Assembly (NCBI RefSeq): GCF_037977055.1
Contig: NZ_CP150274.1
Location: 3,596,001-3,660,000, forward strand
Source of the DNA: Paenibacillus sp. FSL K6-1096
Lineage (GTDB): Bacteria > Bacillota > Bacilli > Paenibacillales > Paenibacillaceae
DNA length: 64,000 bases
Direction of reading: 5' to 3'
Shown: positions 1-8,748 of the stretch, in pieces
How positions within the stretch are numbered: position 1 is the first letter of the stretch
Layout: each line of letters opens with the position of its first letter
Position numbers and translations under genes: made by a program
Notes under the pieces: generated by a model
Databases searched by the model: none
Seen by the model: the letters and a program-made list of their open reading frames with translations, nothing else
Told to the model about the DNA's origin: nothing

Positions 1-32
1 CCCGTCGGACGGCTGATTTTACGGCCAACTCT

Positions 33-341
33 TTATAAGTCTAACCCCTTGCCGCCAACGGGACGGAGCCGAACCGGTTCTGCGCCTGCGATTAAAGGAC
101 GGGCGCGTTGAATGACGGCCAGCACTTCTTCGTTCTTGAGCGAGCCGGCATGAGCCTCTGCATCGCTCCACAGCTCAGTGACCCAGATCGTATCAGGGTC
201 ATCTACGGATTCATTGATAATGTAGAGCTCACAGCCCGCCATATCCTTCAAGCTGCGTGAAGCTTCCAGCAGTAATGAAACGAGTTCATCCCGTTTCCCG
301 GGGCTGGCCGTCAATTTTCCGTACATCGCAAATTTGTTCAT
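33..341 (-). CDS. Internal start: stand-alone ABM monooxygenase (102 aa) inside the fusion
   Basis: An ATG at 341-339 sits about 9 nt after AAGGGAGG, in the same frame as the upstream WYL regulator. A ribosome starting here would make a normal-sized ABM-domain protein of 102 residues. The most economical reading is that two neighbouring genes lost the stop codon between them, with the second start still usable. Whether both products are made cannot be told from sequence. Confidence 0.5.
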   Translation of the reverse strand: MNKFAMYGKLTASPGKRDELVSLLLEASRSLKDMAGCELYIINESVDDPDTIWVTELWSDAEAHAGSLKNEEVLAVIQRARPLIAGAEPVRLRPVGGKGLDL

Positions 342-1346
342 ATCCACTCTTCCTCCCTTCTTATCCGCTGATTTTATTTGCATCGCTTCGAAGTGTTTAT
401 ACATTTCGAGGCTGACCTCAGCCATTCGATTGATTAGTATTTGCGGCTCAAGTATCTTGAGAGACTTCCCATAAGGAAGAAGAAAGTACGGGACATAGGT
501 TTGCAGCGACAGTTCTCCTAGTTTAAAGAGAGCTTCGCCGGGCTGCCCGCGTTCGATCAGCGCATGTCCAAACAGCCAATGCTTGCATAGCTCGTTAAGC
601 GCGTGTTCGTGTCCCTGAACCCTTACGGTGACTAGCGTCTCGGCTTCGAGCGAATCCGGAAGTAAAGAATGCAAGAGAAAATCCCTCGCGGAAAAGGCGG
701 CGGGACGTTCGAAACGGGTATCCGCCGCCTCCAAACGGACGATGCGATCCACCCGGAAGCTTCGGATCTCTTGCCGCAACCGGCAAAACCCTGCAACGTA
801 CCATATTCCCTTCCAATGCACAATGCCGTAGGGGTCGAGAACCCGATGGCTGGGAGTAAGCTCCGGTCCTTTGGCATAGTCCATGCTCAGCGACTCTCCC
901 CGGGCTACGGCCTCCTCTAACCGTTTGAGCAATTCAAGTTCTCTCGCGTCCGTGGGTGTCTGGATGACGGCAAGCCCGCTGCTATGTCTATTAATCCGCT
1001 CAAGCTGCTCTTCATTCGTGTATCGCTTCAGCTTATCAACCGCCCGGGAGAGCGCATCCGTGAACGGATAGCCCGCTTCCCGTGCGAAGACGGATGCATG
1101 TACGAGCGCCTTCTGCTCTTCGGAATCGAAGAGCAGCGGAGAATCGACGAATTCCCCGAGAAGCCGGTAACCGCCGTTCGGACCGGCATCGGAAATAATC
1201 GGGGCTCCGCTCGCGCACAGTGAATCAATGCACCGGTATACGGTACGAATATGAATCTCCAAATCGTCCGCAAGCTGCTGCGCCGTCACCCGCTTTCCCG
1301 AACGAAGCAACCATAGTATGGACAGCATATTATCCGCTTTTGACAA
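33..1346 (-). CDS. WYL-domain (YafY-type) regulator fused in frame to an ABM monooxygenase
   Basis: About 437 residues. The N-terminal 60 residues form a DeoR/HTH_11 winged helix (RVTAQQLADDLEIHIRTVYR) and residues ~140-320 a WYL ligand-sensing region, the standard YafY regulator layout. The last 102 residues are an antibiotic-biosynthesis-monooxygenase (ABM) ferredoxin-like domain (KFAMYGKLTASPGKRDEL; ELYIINESVDDPDTIWVTE), normally a separate small dimeric enzyme. A TTG at 1346 is preferred because GGGAGTG lies about 9 nt upstream and the product then begins MSKADNML; a GTG at 1358 is the alternative. No stop separates the two domains, although an RBS-like AAGGGAGG precedes the ABM methionine. 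YafY/WYL proteins are regulators and ABM proteins oxidise quinols or phenols; that they act together here is inference. A DinB gene follows upstream on the same strand. Confidence 0.8.
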   Translation of the reverse strand: MSKADNMLSILWLLRSGKRVTAQQLADDLEIHIRTVYRCIDSLCASGAPIISDAGPNGGYRLLGEFVDSPLLFDSEEQKALVHASVFAREAGYPFTDALSRAVDKLKRYTNEEQLERINRHSSGLAVIQTPTDARELELLKRLEEAVARGESLSMDYAKGPELTPSHRVLDPYGIVHWKGIWYVAGFCRLRQEIRSFRVDRIVRLEAADTRFERPAAFSARDFLLHSLLPDSLEAETLVTVRVQGHEHALNELCKHWLFGHALIERGQPGEALFKLGELSLQTYVPYFLLPYGKSLKILEPQILINRMAEVSLEMYKHFEAMQIKSADKKGGRVDMNKFAMYGKLTASPGKRDELVSLLLEASRSLKDMAGCELYIINESVDDPDTIWVTELWSDAEAHAGSLKNEEVLAVIQRARPLIAGAEPVRLRPVGGKGLDL

Positions 1347-1390
1347 ACCGTTCTTCACTCCCTAGACCATTTGTTTCATTGTAAAGGAAC

Positions 1391-1888
1391 TTAGATTAGA
1401 GGCGCTATCCCTTTCTCGGCCCAAGTATCGTAAGTCGGACCATACACATCAGGCACTCGAAGTCCGGCCTGGCGCATGAGAACAGTCATCTGTCCGCGAT
1501 GATGCGCTTGGTGCATGACCGTATAACGAAGGGAACCTCCGTTCTGCCAAGCTTCCTCGTGTATCATGACCGACTCGCGCAAAGATTCGTCATTCCACTG
1601 CGTTCGAACCGCATTCAGTAGATTCTTGCTGACCCGCCGATACTCCGAAGCTATAAATGCAGCAGAATCCGGAGCTTCTTCGCCTCCGGAGGGAGCTTCG
1701 AACGTGAGTCCCAAAGCTGTCATGTAGTGCAGCGATTGAACCAGATGCCAAGCGATTTGTCCAAGCATTCGCCGGCCTTCGATAACCTCCTGGCCAAGAG
1801 AAGCATCCGTAAGAGCATCCAGTACAGTAGCAGTTAATTCCGCCTCGCTAGCCCATGCCGCAACAAAGTCTTCGATTTTTGTAAACAT
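1391..1888 (-). CDS. DinB family protein
   Basis: 165 residues with the four-helix DinB/YfiT-like fold. The metal-binding histidines are visible: one in IAWHLVQSLHYM, and the pair in MHQAHHRGQM near the C-terminus. The start is the ATG at 1888, with GGAGGA about 8 nt upstream; a longer reading frame reaches 1945 but has no RBS. Members bind a divalent metal and some are thiol-S-transferases, but most have no proven reaction, so none is assigned. It lies 44 nt upstream of the WYL regulator on the same strand, a pairing common in Bacillota, so it may be co-regulated. Confidence 0.82.
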   Translation of the reverse strand: MFTKIEDFVAAWASEAELTATVLDALTDASLGQEVIEGRRMLGQIAWHLVQSLHYMTALGLTFEAPSGGEEAPDSAAFIASEYRRVSKNLLNAVRTQWNDESLRESVMIHEEAWQNGGSLRYTVMHQAHHRGQMTVLMRQAGLRVPDVYGPTYDTWAEKGIAPLI

Positions 1889-2004
1889 TTCTTGTTCCTC
1901 CAGTCCATTATTGGCTAACACATGACAAGCATACAAAAAAAACACTGACAGTTACGGTCAGTGTTTTTGACTCAACCTGAAAAAAATTATTGGGAGACAT
2001 GTTT

Positions 2005-2013
2005 CTCCAAGTG
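2005..2013. repeat. Target-site duplication, left copy
   Basis: CTCCAAGTG, directly repeated at 3233-3241 on the other side of the IS. Removing the element and one copy restores the reading frame of the DUF2834 gene through RQLHLEKHVSQ and a stop codon near 1989. Confidence 0.9.
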
Positions 2014-3232
2014 CAGGCCTGTTGATTAGCCAAAAAAAGGTAGCAAAAAGGCCGCTCATTCGGTAAAGTGTTTGTACCCCTACAAACATCCGAAACGAGG
2101 CGACCTCATGAAAAAGTCTACTTCAATCTCGAACATTCTGCAATTAGTGATTCCTGAAGAGAAACTCTCACCGTTTCTTCAAGAACTTGAATATGTCGAT
2201 ACAGCAAGAAAGTTTACCGTCTATGACCTCTTTTTATTCTTGGCGGAGGCTTCGTTCCAGCAGTGGGAGGGATATCGGGATGGTGAAGTACGCATGGATT
2301 CCAGCGGCCTTAGACCCGTAGACCATTCAACGCTTTCCAAAAAAGCGAAAGATGTTCCCTTCGAGCTTTTTAAGCAATTGCTGAACCTCATGATTGATCT
2401 GTGTAATCGCTCGACCCGAAGACATTTAGGGATTCCCAAAGCCTTACTTCTCGTCGATTCCACCAAAATTACCGTCGGGAAAGAACGGCTTCCTTGGGCT
2501 CCGCTGAAAGGCGAACGCGCAGGAATCAAATTACACGTGTCGGTGGTGGCCGATGAAGGCCGGCTCTTTAAGGTGACCGAGACCACAGGGAATTCCCATG
2601 ATTTTAAAAGCTGTCCCGAGCTGATCGACAAACGGTTTATTATCGTAGCCGATCGGGCGTATGGCAGTCACAAACGATTCGATGAGTATCTGGAGCAGCA
2701 CCAATGCTTTGTCATTCGGCTTCGGGACAACACGCTCTTTCAGTCCCCGGTTGCCCGGATACGAAGCGAACCCTTCACAGGAACTCTCGAACAAGATTTC
2801 ACCTGCCAATTAGGAAAAGGACAACGGCTTTCCAAGAACCGTTTTCGCGTAGTAATTCTAAGAGACCCACAAGGCAACCCGGTGATTCTTGCTACGAATC
2901 TGCACTGGCACTCCGCTGAGCGGATTGCAGAAATTTACAAGAAGCGGTGGCAGATCGAAGTGTTTTTTCGCTGGATTAAGCAGCATTTAAACATTCCAAC
3001 CTTATTTGGGACCACACCCAATGCTGTGTACGGACAGTTGTATACCGCTTTACTGGTTTATGTGTTATTGAAATTCCTCTTTGACAAAGGAAATGCAGTG
3101 GTTCATTGGAGCGCCAAACTAACGTTTGCCGATTTTGACCGCTTATTTACGCTGCAACGATTACCCGTAGAATGGATTACTTTTTTGACTAATAATCTTA
3201 CATTCCCATAATTTAGCTAATCAACAGGCGTG
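2014..3232 (+). mobile_element. Complete IS4-family insertion sequence
   Basis: 1219 bp. Terminal inverted repeats of 17 bp with one mismatch: CAGGCCTGTTGATTAGC at 2014-2030, and the complement of CACGCCTGTTGATTAGC at 3216-3232. A 9-bp direct repeat CTCCAAGTG flanks it at 2005-2013 and 3233-3241, consistent with a target-site duplication. The one gene inside is a full-length DDE transposase. Both ends and the duplication are intact, so the insertion looks recent and the element may be active. Confidence 0.93.
2108..3211 (+). CDS. IS4-family DDE transposase
   Basis: About 367 residues from the ATG at 2108 (weak RBS GAGG); an upstream TTG at 2072 would add 12 residues. The RNase-H-like catalytic acids are visible: first Asp in LLLVDSTKI, second Asp in IIVADRAYGS, and the Glu in the IS4 signature Y-x2-R-x3-E-x6-K (YKKRWQIEVFFRWIK). 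The N-terminal DUF4372-like region and spacing match the family, and the length is normal for an IS4 transposase of about 370-380 residues. No frameshift or truncation is seen, so it is probably functional. It acts on the 17-bp terminal repeats of its own element. Confidence 0.95.
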   Translation: MKKSTSISNILQLVIPEEKLSPFLQELEYVDTARKFTVYDLFLFLAEASFQQWEGYRDGEVRMDSSGLRPVDHSTLSKKAKDVPFELFKQLLNLMIDLCNRSTRRHLGIPKALLLVDSTKITVGKERLPWAPLKGERAGIKLHVSVVADEGRLFKVTETTGNSHDFKSCPELIDKRFIIVADRAYGSHKRFDEYLEQHQCFVIRLRDNTLFQSPVARIRSEPFTGTLEQDFTCQLGKGQRLSKNRFRVVILRDPQGNPVILATNLHWHSAERIAEIYKKRWQIEVFFRWIKQHLNIPTLFGTTPNAVYGQLYTALLVYVLLKFLFDKGNAVVHWSAKLTFADFDRLFTLQRLPVEWITFLTNNLTFP

Positions 3233-3538
3233 CTCCAAGTGTAATTGTCGCAGCAACAAGAACAAGGGAAGACCCAGTGAAGGACCTACCAGTAGGGTAC
3301 CTGCAACCGGCAGCCATAAATATTTCATTCTCTTTCGATTACCTTCTACCACAATGAATCCTATAAGCACGATCGCGGTCACTAAAACATCCATCCATGC
3401 AAAAGCCCCGATACGATTACTGGTTATGGCTTCAAGGAGGAGAGGCAAATCGAGGCCGTTGCGCACGACCCAAGGAATGAATTGCGAATAGGGCAAAATG
3501 AGTCCAAGCAAAGATAATACTCCGTAAAAGTACTTCAA
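3221..3538 (-). CDS. DUF2834 membrane protein with its C-terminus rewritten by the IS insertion
   Basis: 105 residues with three hydrophobic segments (MKYFYGVLSLLGLILPY; VTAIVLIGFIVV; TLLVGPSLGLPLFLLL), as in DUF2834 proteins of unknown function. It starts at a TTG at 3538 with GGAGGG 7 nt upstream. The IS4 element has entered the last codons: the present end LHLEHAC-stop runs into the IS repeat, whereas the uninterrupted sequence would read LHLEKHVSQ-stop. Only five residues were replaced by three, so the protein is probably still functional. It follows the 3573-4013 gene by 34 nt and probably shares its transcript. Confidence 0.75.
   Translation of the reverse strand: MKYFYGVLSLLGLILPYSQFIPWVVRNGLDLPLLLEAITSNRIGAFAWMDVLVTAIVLIGFIVVEGNRKRMKYLWLPVAGTLLVGPSLGLPLFLLLRQLHLEHAC
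3233..3241. repeat. Target-site duplication, right copy
   Basis: CTCCAAGTG, identical to 2005-2013. It lies inside the 3' end of the DUF2834 coding region. Confidence 0.9.
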
Positions 3539-3572
3539 TTATGACCCTCCACTATTTTGTGATTTGTGAAAG

Positions 3573-4013
3573 TTACGGAAAATCCAGTTCATCATCAATG
3601 ACACGGAATATCTCCCTGCTCCGCACCGGATACCGGGCATCGAGTTCTTCCCACTGCCGCTTTGGTAAAATCAAAAATTCGTGCGTATCGGAAAAATACG
3701 AGGCCTCAAAAAGCCGGATTTCGTATTTGTCTCGAACCAGCTCCTGAAAGCCGCGAATCGTGATATAGCGGTCAGCTCCGGTAAAGGTAAGCGCAATCGA
3801 ATGCACTTGTCCATTGTAGGTAATATCCAATCCTTTGTCCGTAGTTGTCACCTCAACCGTTTCATCGGGAAGCCGTTTACCGAACAACCGGACGATCTCC
3901 TCGTCCTCTTCTCTCCAATCTATGGTGGCGCTGTACGCAAAAGCAAATTGCTCAAGCTGTTGCCCGTCTCCTTCAAATAGCACTGTCAGCTCGCTGTCGC
4001 TTGGCATTTTCAT
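3573..4013 (-). CDS. Hypothetical protein, 146 aa
   Basis: Not recognised. Acidic soluble protein without signal peptide or membrane segment; notable stretches are ITYNGQVHSIALTFTGADR and a tail rich in Asp and Glu. The ATG at 4013 is chosen because AAGGAGG precedes it by 8 nt; the longer frame to 4037 puts that RBS inside the gene. It lies 34 nt upstream of the DUF2834 gene on the same strand, suggesting a two-gene unit. No function is proposed. Confidence 0.6.
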   Translation of the reverse strand: MKMPSDSELTVLFEGDGQQLEQFAFAYSATIDWREEDEEIVRLFGKRLPDETVEVTTTDKGLDITYNGQVHSIALTFTGADRYITIRGFQELVRDKYEIRLFEASYFSDTHEFLILPKRQWEELDARYPVRSREIFRVIDDELDFP

Positions 4014-4194
4014 CCCGGTATCCTCCTTATTGTTCACTACCAGAGTAGCACATTCCCTGCTCTATGTCCGAATATCAGGTCACTATAAACGGTAAAGATG
4101 GACCTACGGGAACCTTCACCGACCGCAAGGGCACAATGCCATGGTGATAGCATTTTTCTAGGTTCAATCGGTGTCCGCTGGGTTGCTGGTTGAC

Positions 4195-5139
4195 TCATCT
4201 GTTGTTTTGAACAAGCATACTGTTAAAAAGCCAGCGAAGGTTCCATTTGAAATACTGGGGCAGATGCCAATCCTCATACCCTTTTAATACACCTTGTTCC
4301 AGCCAGTAAGACTCTGATTGCCCGCTGCTTACAGCCCTAGAAACATAAGCGATCATTTTCTCCAAAAAGTGTATGACATCTGTGATTCGATCTGAATCAG
4401 ATATATCTCCGTGCCCTGGAACGACAGTATCGATCTTGAGATCTTGCTGCATGCGTTTAAGGATGCGTATCCAGGCGTACGGATTACCGTAGGGGATGAC
4501 CGGAATCGTCTTAGCCGATACTAAATCACCTGTAATCAAAGTCCGCTCCTCTGGAACGTACACCACAGCATCACTTAAAGAATGGCCGCCTCCGTAAGAC
4601 AGCACCTCGATGGTCCGCTTTGTTCCCCGAATCACGAGTTTATCGGCAAAGGTTATCGTGGGGATCACCCTGCGCAGGGAAGGGATCGTATCATACAGCG
4701 CACGCTGCACGGAAAGATCATAACCGATTTCAGTGAGCATATGAGGATCTCTTTCCTGTGAACGCATGTGATCTAGGCTAGTTATTAACTTGCGAATATT
4801 TTGTTGTATGACATTAATATTCACTTCACCCATGTCAGTAAGCAAATCTCTTGTCCACACAGTAGATATCAATTCGCTCGTCATAAATTCCTGATTACCG
4901 TTGACATGATCTCCATGGAAATGGGTATTCACTACGTATTTGACCGGCTTGTTCGTTAGTTGTTCAGCAGTATGACGTAACAAAGCACCAGAATGCGGCA
5001 GGTTGGTTGTATCCACTACCACGGTTAAATCTCCAAGATCAATAATTGCTGCATTCCCCAGAGAGCCGCTGCCTGGAACCGAAATAGCTCCCCAGATCCC
5101 CTCCGATGCTTGTTGAATCGTGAAATATTCGTTGTTCAT
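4195..5139 (-). CDS. Metallo-beta-lactamase-fold hydrolase
   Basis: 314 residues. The zinc-binding HxHxDH motif is seen in VVNTHFHGDHVNGN, a later metal Asp region in TLITGDLV, and a final His in VVPGHGDISD, in the order expected for a complete MBL-fold enzyme. No signal peptide, so probably cytosolic. The substrate cannot be read from sequence; relatives include glyoxalase-II-like and quinoprotein-relay-type hydrolases. It is divergent from a MerR gene 188 bp away, and its promoter has the long 19-bp spacer that MerR proteins act on, so the regulator is probably its activator. Confidence 0.82.
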   Translation of the reverse strand: MNNEYFTIQQASEGIWGAISVPGSGSLGNAAIIDLGDLTVVVDTTNLPHSGALLRHTAEQLTNKPVKYVVNTHFHGDHVNGNQEFMTSELISTVWTRDLLTDMGEVNINVIQQNIRKLITSLDHMRSQERDPHMLTEIGYDLSVQRALYDTIPSLRRVIPTITFADKLVIRGTKRTIEVLSYGGGHSLSDAVVYVPEERTLITGDLVSAKTIPVIPYGNPYAWIRILKRMQQDLKIDTVVPGHGDISDSDRITDVIHFLEKMIAYVSRAVSSGQSESYWLEQGVLKGYEDWHLPQYFKWNLRWLFNSMLVQNNR

Positions 5140-5186
5140 TATTACACCCCGTTAGTGTTTATTCCTCTATTCGAATGAGTAACGTT

Positions 5187-5217
5187 AACTTACAAGTTAG
5201 AGTCAACTGGAAGTCAA
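5187..5217 (-). promoter_or_regulatory. MerR-type promoter of the MBL-fold gene
   Basis: On the minus strand TTGACT (5217-5212) and TAAGTT (5192-5187) are separated by 19 bp, the lengthened spacer typical of MerR-activated promoters. The spacer holds an imperfect dyad, CAGTT-GACTCT-AACTTG. It lies between the divergent MBL-fold and MerR genes. Confidence 0.7.
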
Positions 5218-5327
5218 GAGTTTATTCAGTACAAGGTTGGGGTGAATGTACACATTGGCTTTGAGCTAACTAAAGGCTGTATAATATCTTTCAATATCAG
5301 CTTTCATACAGGAGGAACAGAAATCCG

Positions 5328-5741
5328 ATGCTCACCATCAGTCAAGTGTCAGAACAAACAGGACTAACTCCGTATACCATTCGTTATTATGAAAAAATCG
5401 GCGTACTACATGAACCCATGCGTAGCAGTGGAGGGGCACGTGTCTACCAAGAAAGCGAGGTTTCCTACATTCAATGCCTGAATAAACTAAAACAATTAGG
5501 CTTATCGCTTGAGGAGATTACGGAATTTACTCGTGAGGGCTGTGTCATGGATAAAATTCAACAAGGGGAGAAGCCTTCTACTTATAGTCCTACTTTAAAA
5601 AAGCGGATTGAAATCCTTGAGCAGCATCTGATGGAACTGGAATCCAAGCGCCAAGAGATTGATTACATGATTTCTCTCGCCGCAGAGAAGCTTACCCTAT
5701 ACCAAGAACTTACGAAAGAGGACATAGTAAATACTAGATAA
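5328..5741 (+). CDS. MerR family transcriptional regulator
   Basis: 137 residues. The N-terminal winged helix is typical (TISQVSEQTGLTPYTIRYYEKIGVL), followed by the long dimerisation helix (residues ~80-120, RIEILEQHLMELESKRQEI). There is no C-terminal cysteine cluster for metal sensing; it resembles the small AdhR/YhdM-type members that respond to aldehydes or other electrophiles. RBS AGGAGG lies about 10 nt upstream of the ATG. Divergent from the MBL-fold gene, whose promoter has the 19-bp spacer and dyad, so that gene is the likely target. Confidence 0.88.
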   Translation: MLTISQVSEQTGLTPYTIRYYEKIGVLHEPMRSSGGARVYQESEVSYIQCLNKLKQLGLSLEEITEFTREGCVMDKIQQGEKPSTYSPTLKKRIEILEQHLMELESKRQEIDYMISLAAEKLTLYQELTKEDIVNTR

Positions 5742-5880
5742 TGGCCAGTACAATAAACCCGCAGAAAGCCCGTTTACGCATCATTCCGACCAGAGTGTGA
5801 CTCCCCTGCTCCTATCGTCGATATGCTGTAAATATAGGCTCCTGCGAGCTTTTCTTCGAATGGCCTTCTTTCAAACCTAC

Positions 5881-8124
5881 CTACACAATCTCTTTATTAT
5901 AATGTCCTCTTGTATCTGTGTCCTGATTAAAGACAGCATGATTCATTGTGCCATTTAATTTGCCTGCGGCCATATGAATGACGTTCATAACCTGCTCTTT
6001 AGATTCAACGGTGAAGTTTAACCGGAGCGCCTCGATTCCTTTGATGTCCGGCAGCTCATCCAGAAGATTAAGCGTCTTCCCGTTAAGAAGAGTCGCTGTA
6101 CAATCCTCATGGGACAGGATCGGGAACGTTCCGTGTTCATCTTTTAGCTCATAGCTCTTCGTTTTGCAGACTCTGCATTGATTCATTTTTCTCATCGGAC
6201 AATATTTGGTGAACATCAGAGGGGTCTTGCCATATACGATCATTTCAAGTGCAGGATAGCCGTCATTTTCTTCAACATAGGCATTCATCAAATCTTCAAT
6301 TTGACTCTTATTCAATTCATACGACAAAGTGACCCGCTTGGCACCTAATTTATATAATTCATAGCAACTCGCCGCATTAACAACATTCAGAGAATAGTCC
6401 GTAACAAACGGATTGGTTGCTCTGTAGTGATGAATTCCGCCATATCCGCCGATCAGCAGCTGCCCTTCCTTTTCCTCATAATCATTCTGATTCCTTCTAA
6501 CCACATTGTCAAAATAGATCTCCTTAATTCCACAGCTCACGCAAGCATCATACTGCTCCTGATTCGTTACAGAGGCCGTAAGGTATGGTTTTACAGGGGT
6601 AAAGCTGATTTTTTCTTTTGCAGGCACAGCCTTGGTTCTCTTCTGCTGGCTGTTAAGCTTCAAGTCATATAAGCCCAGTACAATATCCCTTCTTGCGGCG
6701 TTTAACAGTTTAGCTGGAATAAATGCATTGCGCTCCTCATAATCGACTTGATGAAGCTCGAAGATCGTATCATTTAATCTGGAGAATTGCTTGATGACCT
6801 GGTCTTTGGTGGTTGGATTATTAATGGCTTCGCCCAGTATTTCCTCGCTTTCATAGGAATATTCGAAGCCTAAGCCCTCCGCAGCTATGACAAGCTTTGA
6901 ATCTGGATATGCATATACTCTAATATTGAGTTTAAACCGCTTAAATTCTTTTTCCAGAGATGCTTCTAATTCTTTGGTATAGAAATAATCCTTCGTTTTA
7001 TAGACTACATCGCCTATAGACATCTTTTCTTTGATTTTGATATAGCAGACATCATCTGCTTTGTTGATTAAGCCGCCAGCTTTATCGTACAGTTTGGCAA
7101 CGGTCAGATTAATATCTTCACTGTTGTGACTGATGCGAATGGTATCGTTCTGATTTATAGGACGGGTAAGTGTTATTTCATAGGTATCTTTAGTGATCTT
7201 GCTGATGGTTCCAATCTCATAACCAAAGTTATTCGGTCTAGAGATGTTTGTAATATTTCTCCGGTCTTCGTGAAACAAATACCCTTTCGTAAAGGTTCGA
7301 TTGAAGGTTTTTTTCAGATGCTCTTTATCTTCTGCGGTGATTTTATGATCTAAGGCCTTACGATATTTCGATACAACATTAGCCACATACGTCGGCACTT
7401 TCATTCGGCCTTCTATTTTCAGAGAATCAATTTCTTGTAAATCATCGGTATAATCGATGGTGTTCAGGTCCTTAGTCGATAAAATATAGCTTGTGCCTAA
7501 AGAAGTATCTTTGGTCTTATCAATCAGGTCGTACGCCTTACGGCATGAACCCACACATCTTCCGCGATTTGCGCACCTGAAGCCGGTTAGTCCAGACATT
7601 AGACAGTTTCCCGAATAAGACACACATAGCGCGCCGTGAACGAAAATTTCTAAAGGAATGTCCGCTACTCTTTTGATCTCTTTAACCTTTTCAATCTTAA
7701 CCTCACGGGACAGAACAACTCTTTTCGCACCAAGCTCTTTAAATAATAAAGTTCCGTCTACATCGTCGATTCCCATTTGAGTGGAACAATGCGCTTCCAT
7801 ATCATGAAAGTTGTTAACGATATAATCGAAAGCTGTAAGATCCTGGACGATAATGCCATCCACACCGATTTCATTTAACTCGCGGATCTGCTCCTTCATC
7901 TCTTCAACTTCGTTTTCGAACACGATGGTGTTCATCGTAACATAGATTTTAACTTCCCTCAGGTGCGCATACGTCACAGCCTCTTGCAACGATTCCAGAT
8001 CAAAATTAGAGGAGTATGCGCGTGCACCAAACTTTTGCATCCCTAAGTATACGGCATCACAACCGTTAGAGATTGCCGCCTTCAAAGCTTCCATATTCCC
8101 TGCCGGCGCTAATAATTCAGTCAT
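5881..8124 (-). CDS. Peptidase U32 family protein, two-domain (RlhA/TrhP type)
   Basis: 747 residues. The N-terminal U32 TIM-barrel half begins ELLAPAGNMEALKAAISNG and contains the cysteine-rich signature around residues 165-195 (YSGNCLMSGLTGFRCANRG, then GRCVGSCRKAYDL), which in characterised members holds an Fe-S cluster. The C-terminal third is a second, shorter U32-like domain with its own cysteines (KYCPMRKMNQCRVCKTKSY). The length and double architecture resemble E. coli RlhA and related prephenate-dependent RNA hydroxylases more than the short peptidase-named proteins, so a role in RNA hydroxylation is a reasonable inference. RBS AGGAGG about 12 nt upstream. Codon use is more AT-rich than the 20-64 kb core genes. 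Confidence 0.85.
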   Translation of the reverse strand: MTELLAPAGNMEALKAAISNGCDAVYLGMQKFGARAYSSNFDLESLQEAVTYAHLREVKIYVTMNTIVFENEVEEMKEQIRELNEIGVDGIIVQDLTAFDYIVNNFHDMEAHCSTQMGIDDVDGTLLFKELGAKRVVLSREVKIEKVKEIKRVADIPLEIFVHGALCVSYSGNCLMSGLTGFRCANRGRCVGSCRKAYDLIDKTKDTSLGTSYILSTKDLNTIDYTDDLQEIDSLKIEGRMKVPTYVANVVSKYRKALDHKITAEDKEHLKKTFNRTFTKGYLFHEDRRNITNISRPNNFGYEIGTISKITKDTYEITLTRPINQNDTIRISHNSEDINLTVAKLYDKAGGLINKADDVCYIKIKEKMSIGDVVYKTKDYFYTKELEASLEKEFKRFKLNIRVYAYPDSKLVIAAEGLGFEYSYESEEILGEAINNPTTKDQVIKQFSRLNDTIFELHQVDYEERNAFIPAKLLNAARRDIVLGLYDLKLNSQQKRTKAVPAKEKISFTPVKPYLTASVTNQEQYDACVSCGIKEIYFDNVVRRNQNDYEEKEGQLLIGGYGGIHHYRATNPFVTDYSLNVVNAASCYELYKLGAKRVTLSYELNKSQIEDLMNAYVEENDGYPALEMIVYGKTPLMFTKYCPMRKMNQCRVCKTKSYELKDEHGTFPILSHEDCTATLLNGKTLNLLDELPDIKGIEALRLNFTVESKEQVMNVIHMAAGKLNGTMNHAVFNQDTDTRGHYNKEIV

Positions 8125-8233
8125 AAATGATCCTTACCTCCTGCTTCAATAACCGCTCCAATTAAGCACCATTAATCATAAAATAAGCACGAAACTGAAG
8201 CTGCGGCAAAAAGCACAAGTGTAACGGCAAGTT

Positions 8234-8260
8234 AAAAGGCCATCTCTTTATTCGATGGCC
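8234..8260 (-). terminator. Terminator overlapping the stop of the EVE gene
   Basis: Stem GGCCATC (8260-8254) / GATGGCC (8244-8238) followed on the minus strand by TTTT. The stop codon of the EVE gene lies in the loop. Confidence 0.65.
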
Positions 8261-8703
8261 GCATGCATCGCTTCAGCGATAGTAAAGAAATCTTCTTGGT
8301 TGATCTCAAAGTGGCCGGTACGGAACGGGTAGCCCCAATTCCGCTTGCCGCGGGTGAAGGACAGCCGGTCAAGTAAGCCTTTGATTCTTGCTTCTTGGCA
8401 AGGAACGTATTCGATATTCCGCCTGTAGGGTACGAACGTCGCGGACATCGCATATTCGTACACATGGTCGTCCATAACCCGGCCAATGGCGGTGAACGCC
8501 TGCAACGGCTTGCCGTCTCTTATCTCCGTTCGAGGAGAATAGTACACAAGCCAATCCCCAGGCTGCATTCTGCGTAAAGGTGCAGATTTACCGTGACACA
8601 TTTGGGCGAAGCCGCCACTAACCCCGCGTTGTACATGCGATGCCGAGACGACGCCTATCCAATAGGAAGGCATTCCCCTCTCGAACAAATCCTCCGTATT
8701 CAT
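8248..8703 (-). CDS. EVE domain protein (UPF0310 family)
   Basis: 151 residues, nearly all one EVE (PUA-like) domain: [19 protein letters not shown] at the start, the [12 protein letters not shown] core, and the [16 protein letters not shown] end typical of UPF0310 proteins. EVE domains bind modified bases in DNA or RNA and are frequent in prokaryotic defence loci. The partner is not clear here; the RloA/RloB pair lies 1.1 kb away beyond the SASA gene. The start at 8703 has AAGGAG about 11 nt upstream; an internal ATG at MPSYWIGVV is an alternative. A terminator overlaps the stop. Confidence 0.85.
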   Translation of the reverse strand: MNTEDLFERGMPSYWIGVVSASHVQRGVSGGFAQMCHGKSAPLRRMQPGDWLVYYSPRTEIRDGKPLQAFTAIGRVMDDHVYEYAMSATFVPYRRNIEYVPCQEARIKGLLDRLSFTRGKRNWGYPFRTGHFEINQEDFFTIAEAMHAAIE

Positions 8704-8748
8704 TGCTGAACCCAGCTCCTTTTTCTTACGCTGAATCCAGCTTACAAC

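Noticed and set aside
4195..5139. Class B beta-lactamase
   Set aside because: Has the MBL zinc motif but no signal peptide, and its likely MerR control fits a housekeeping or detoxification hydrolase better.
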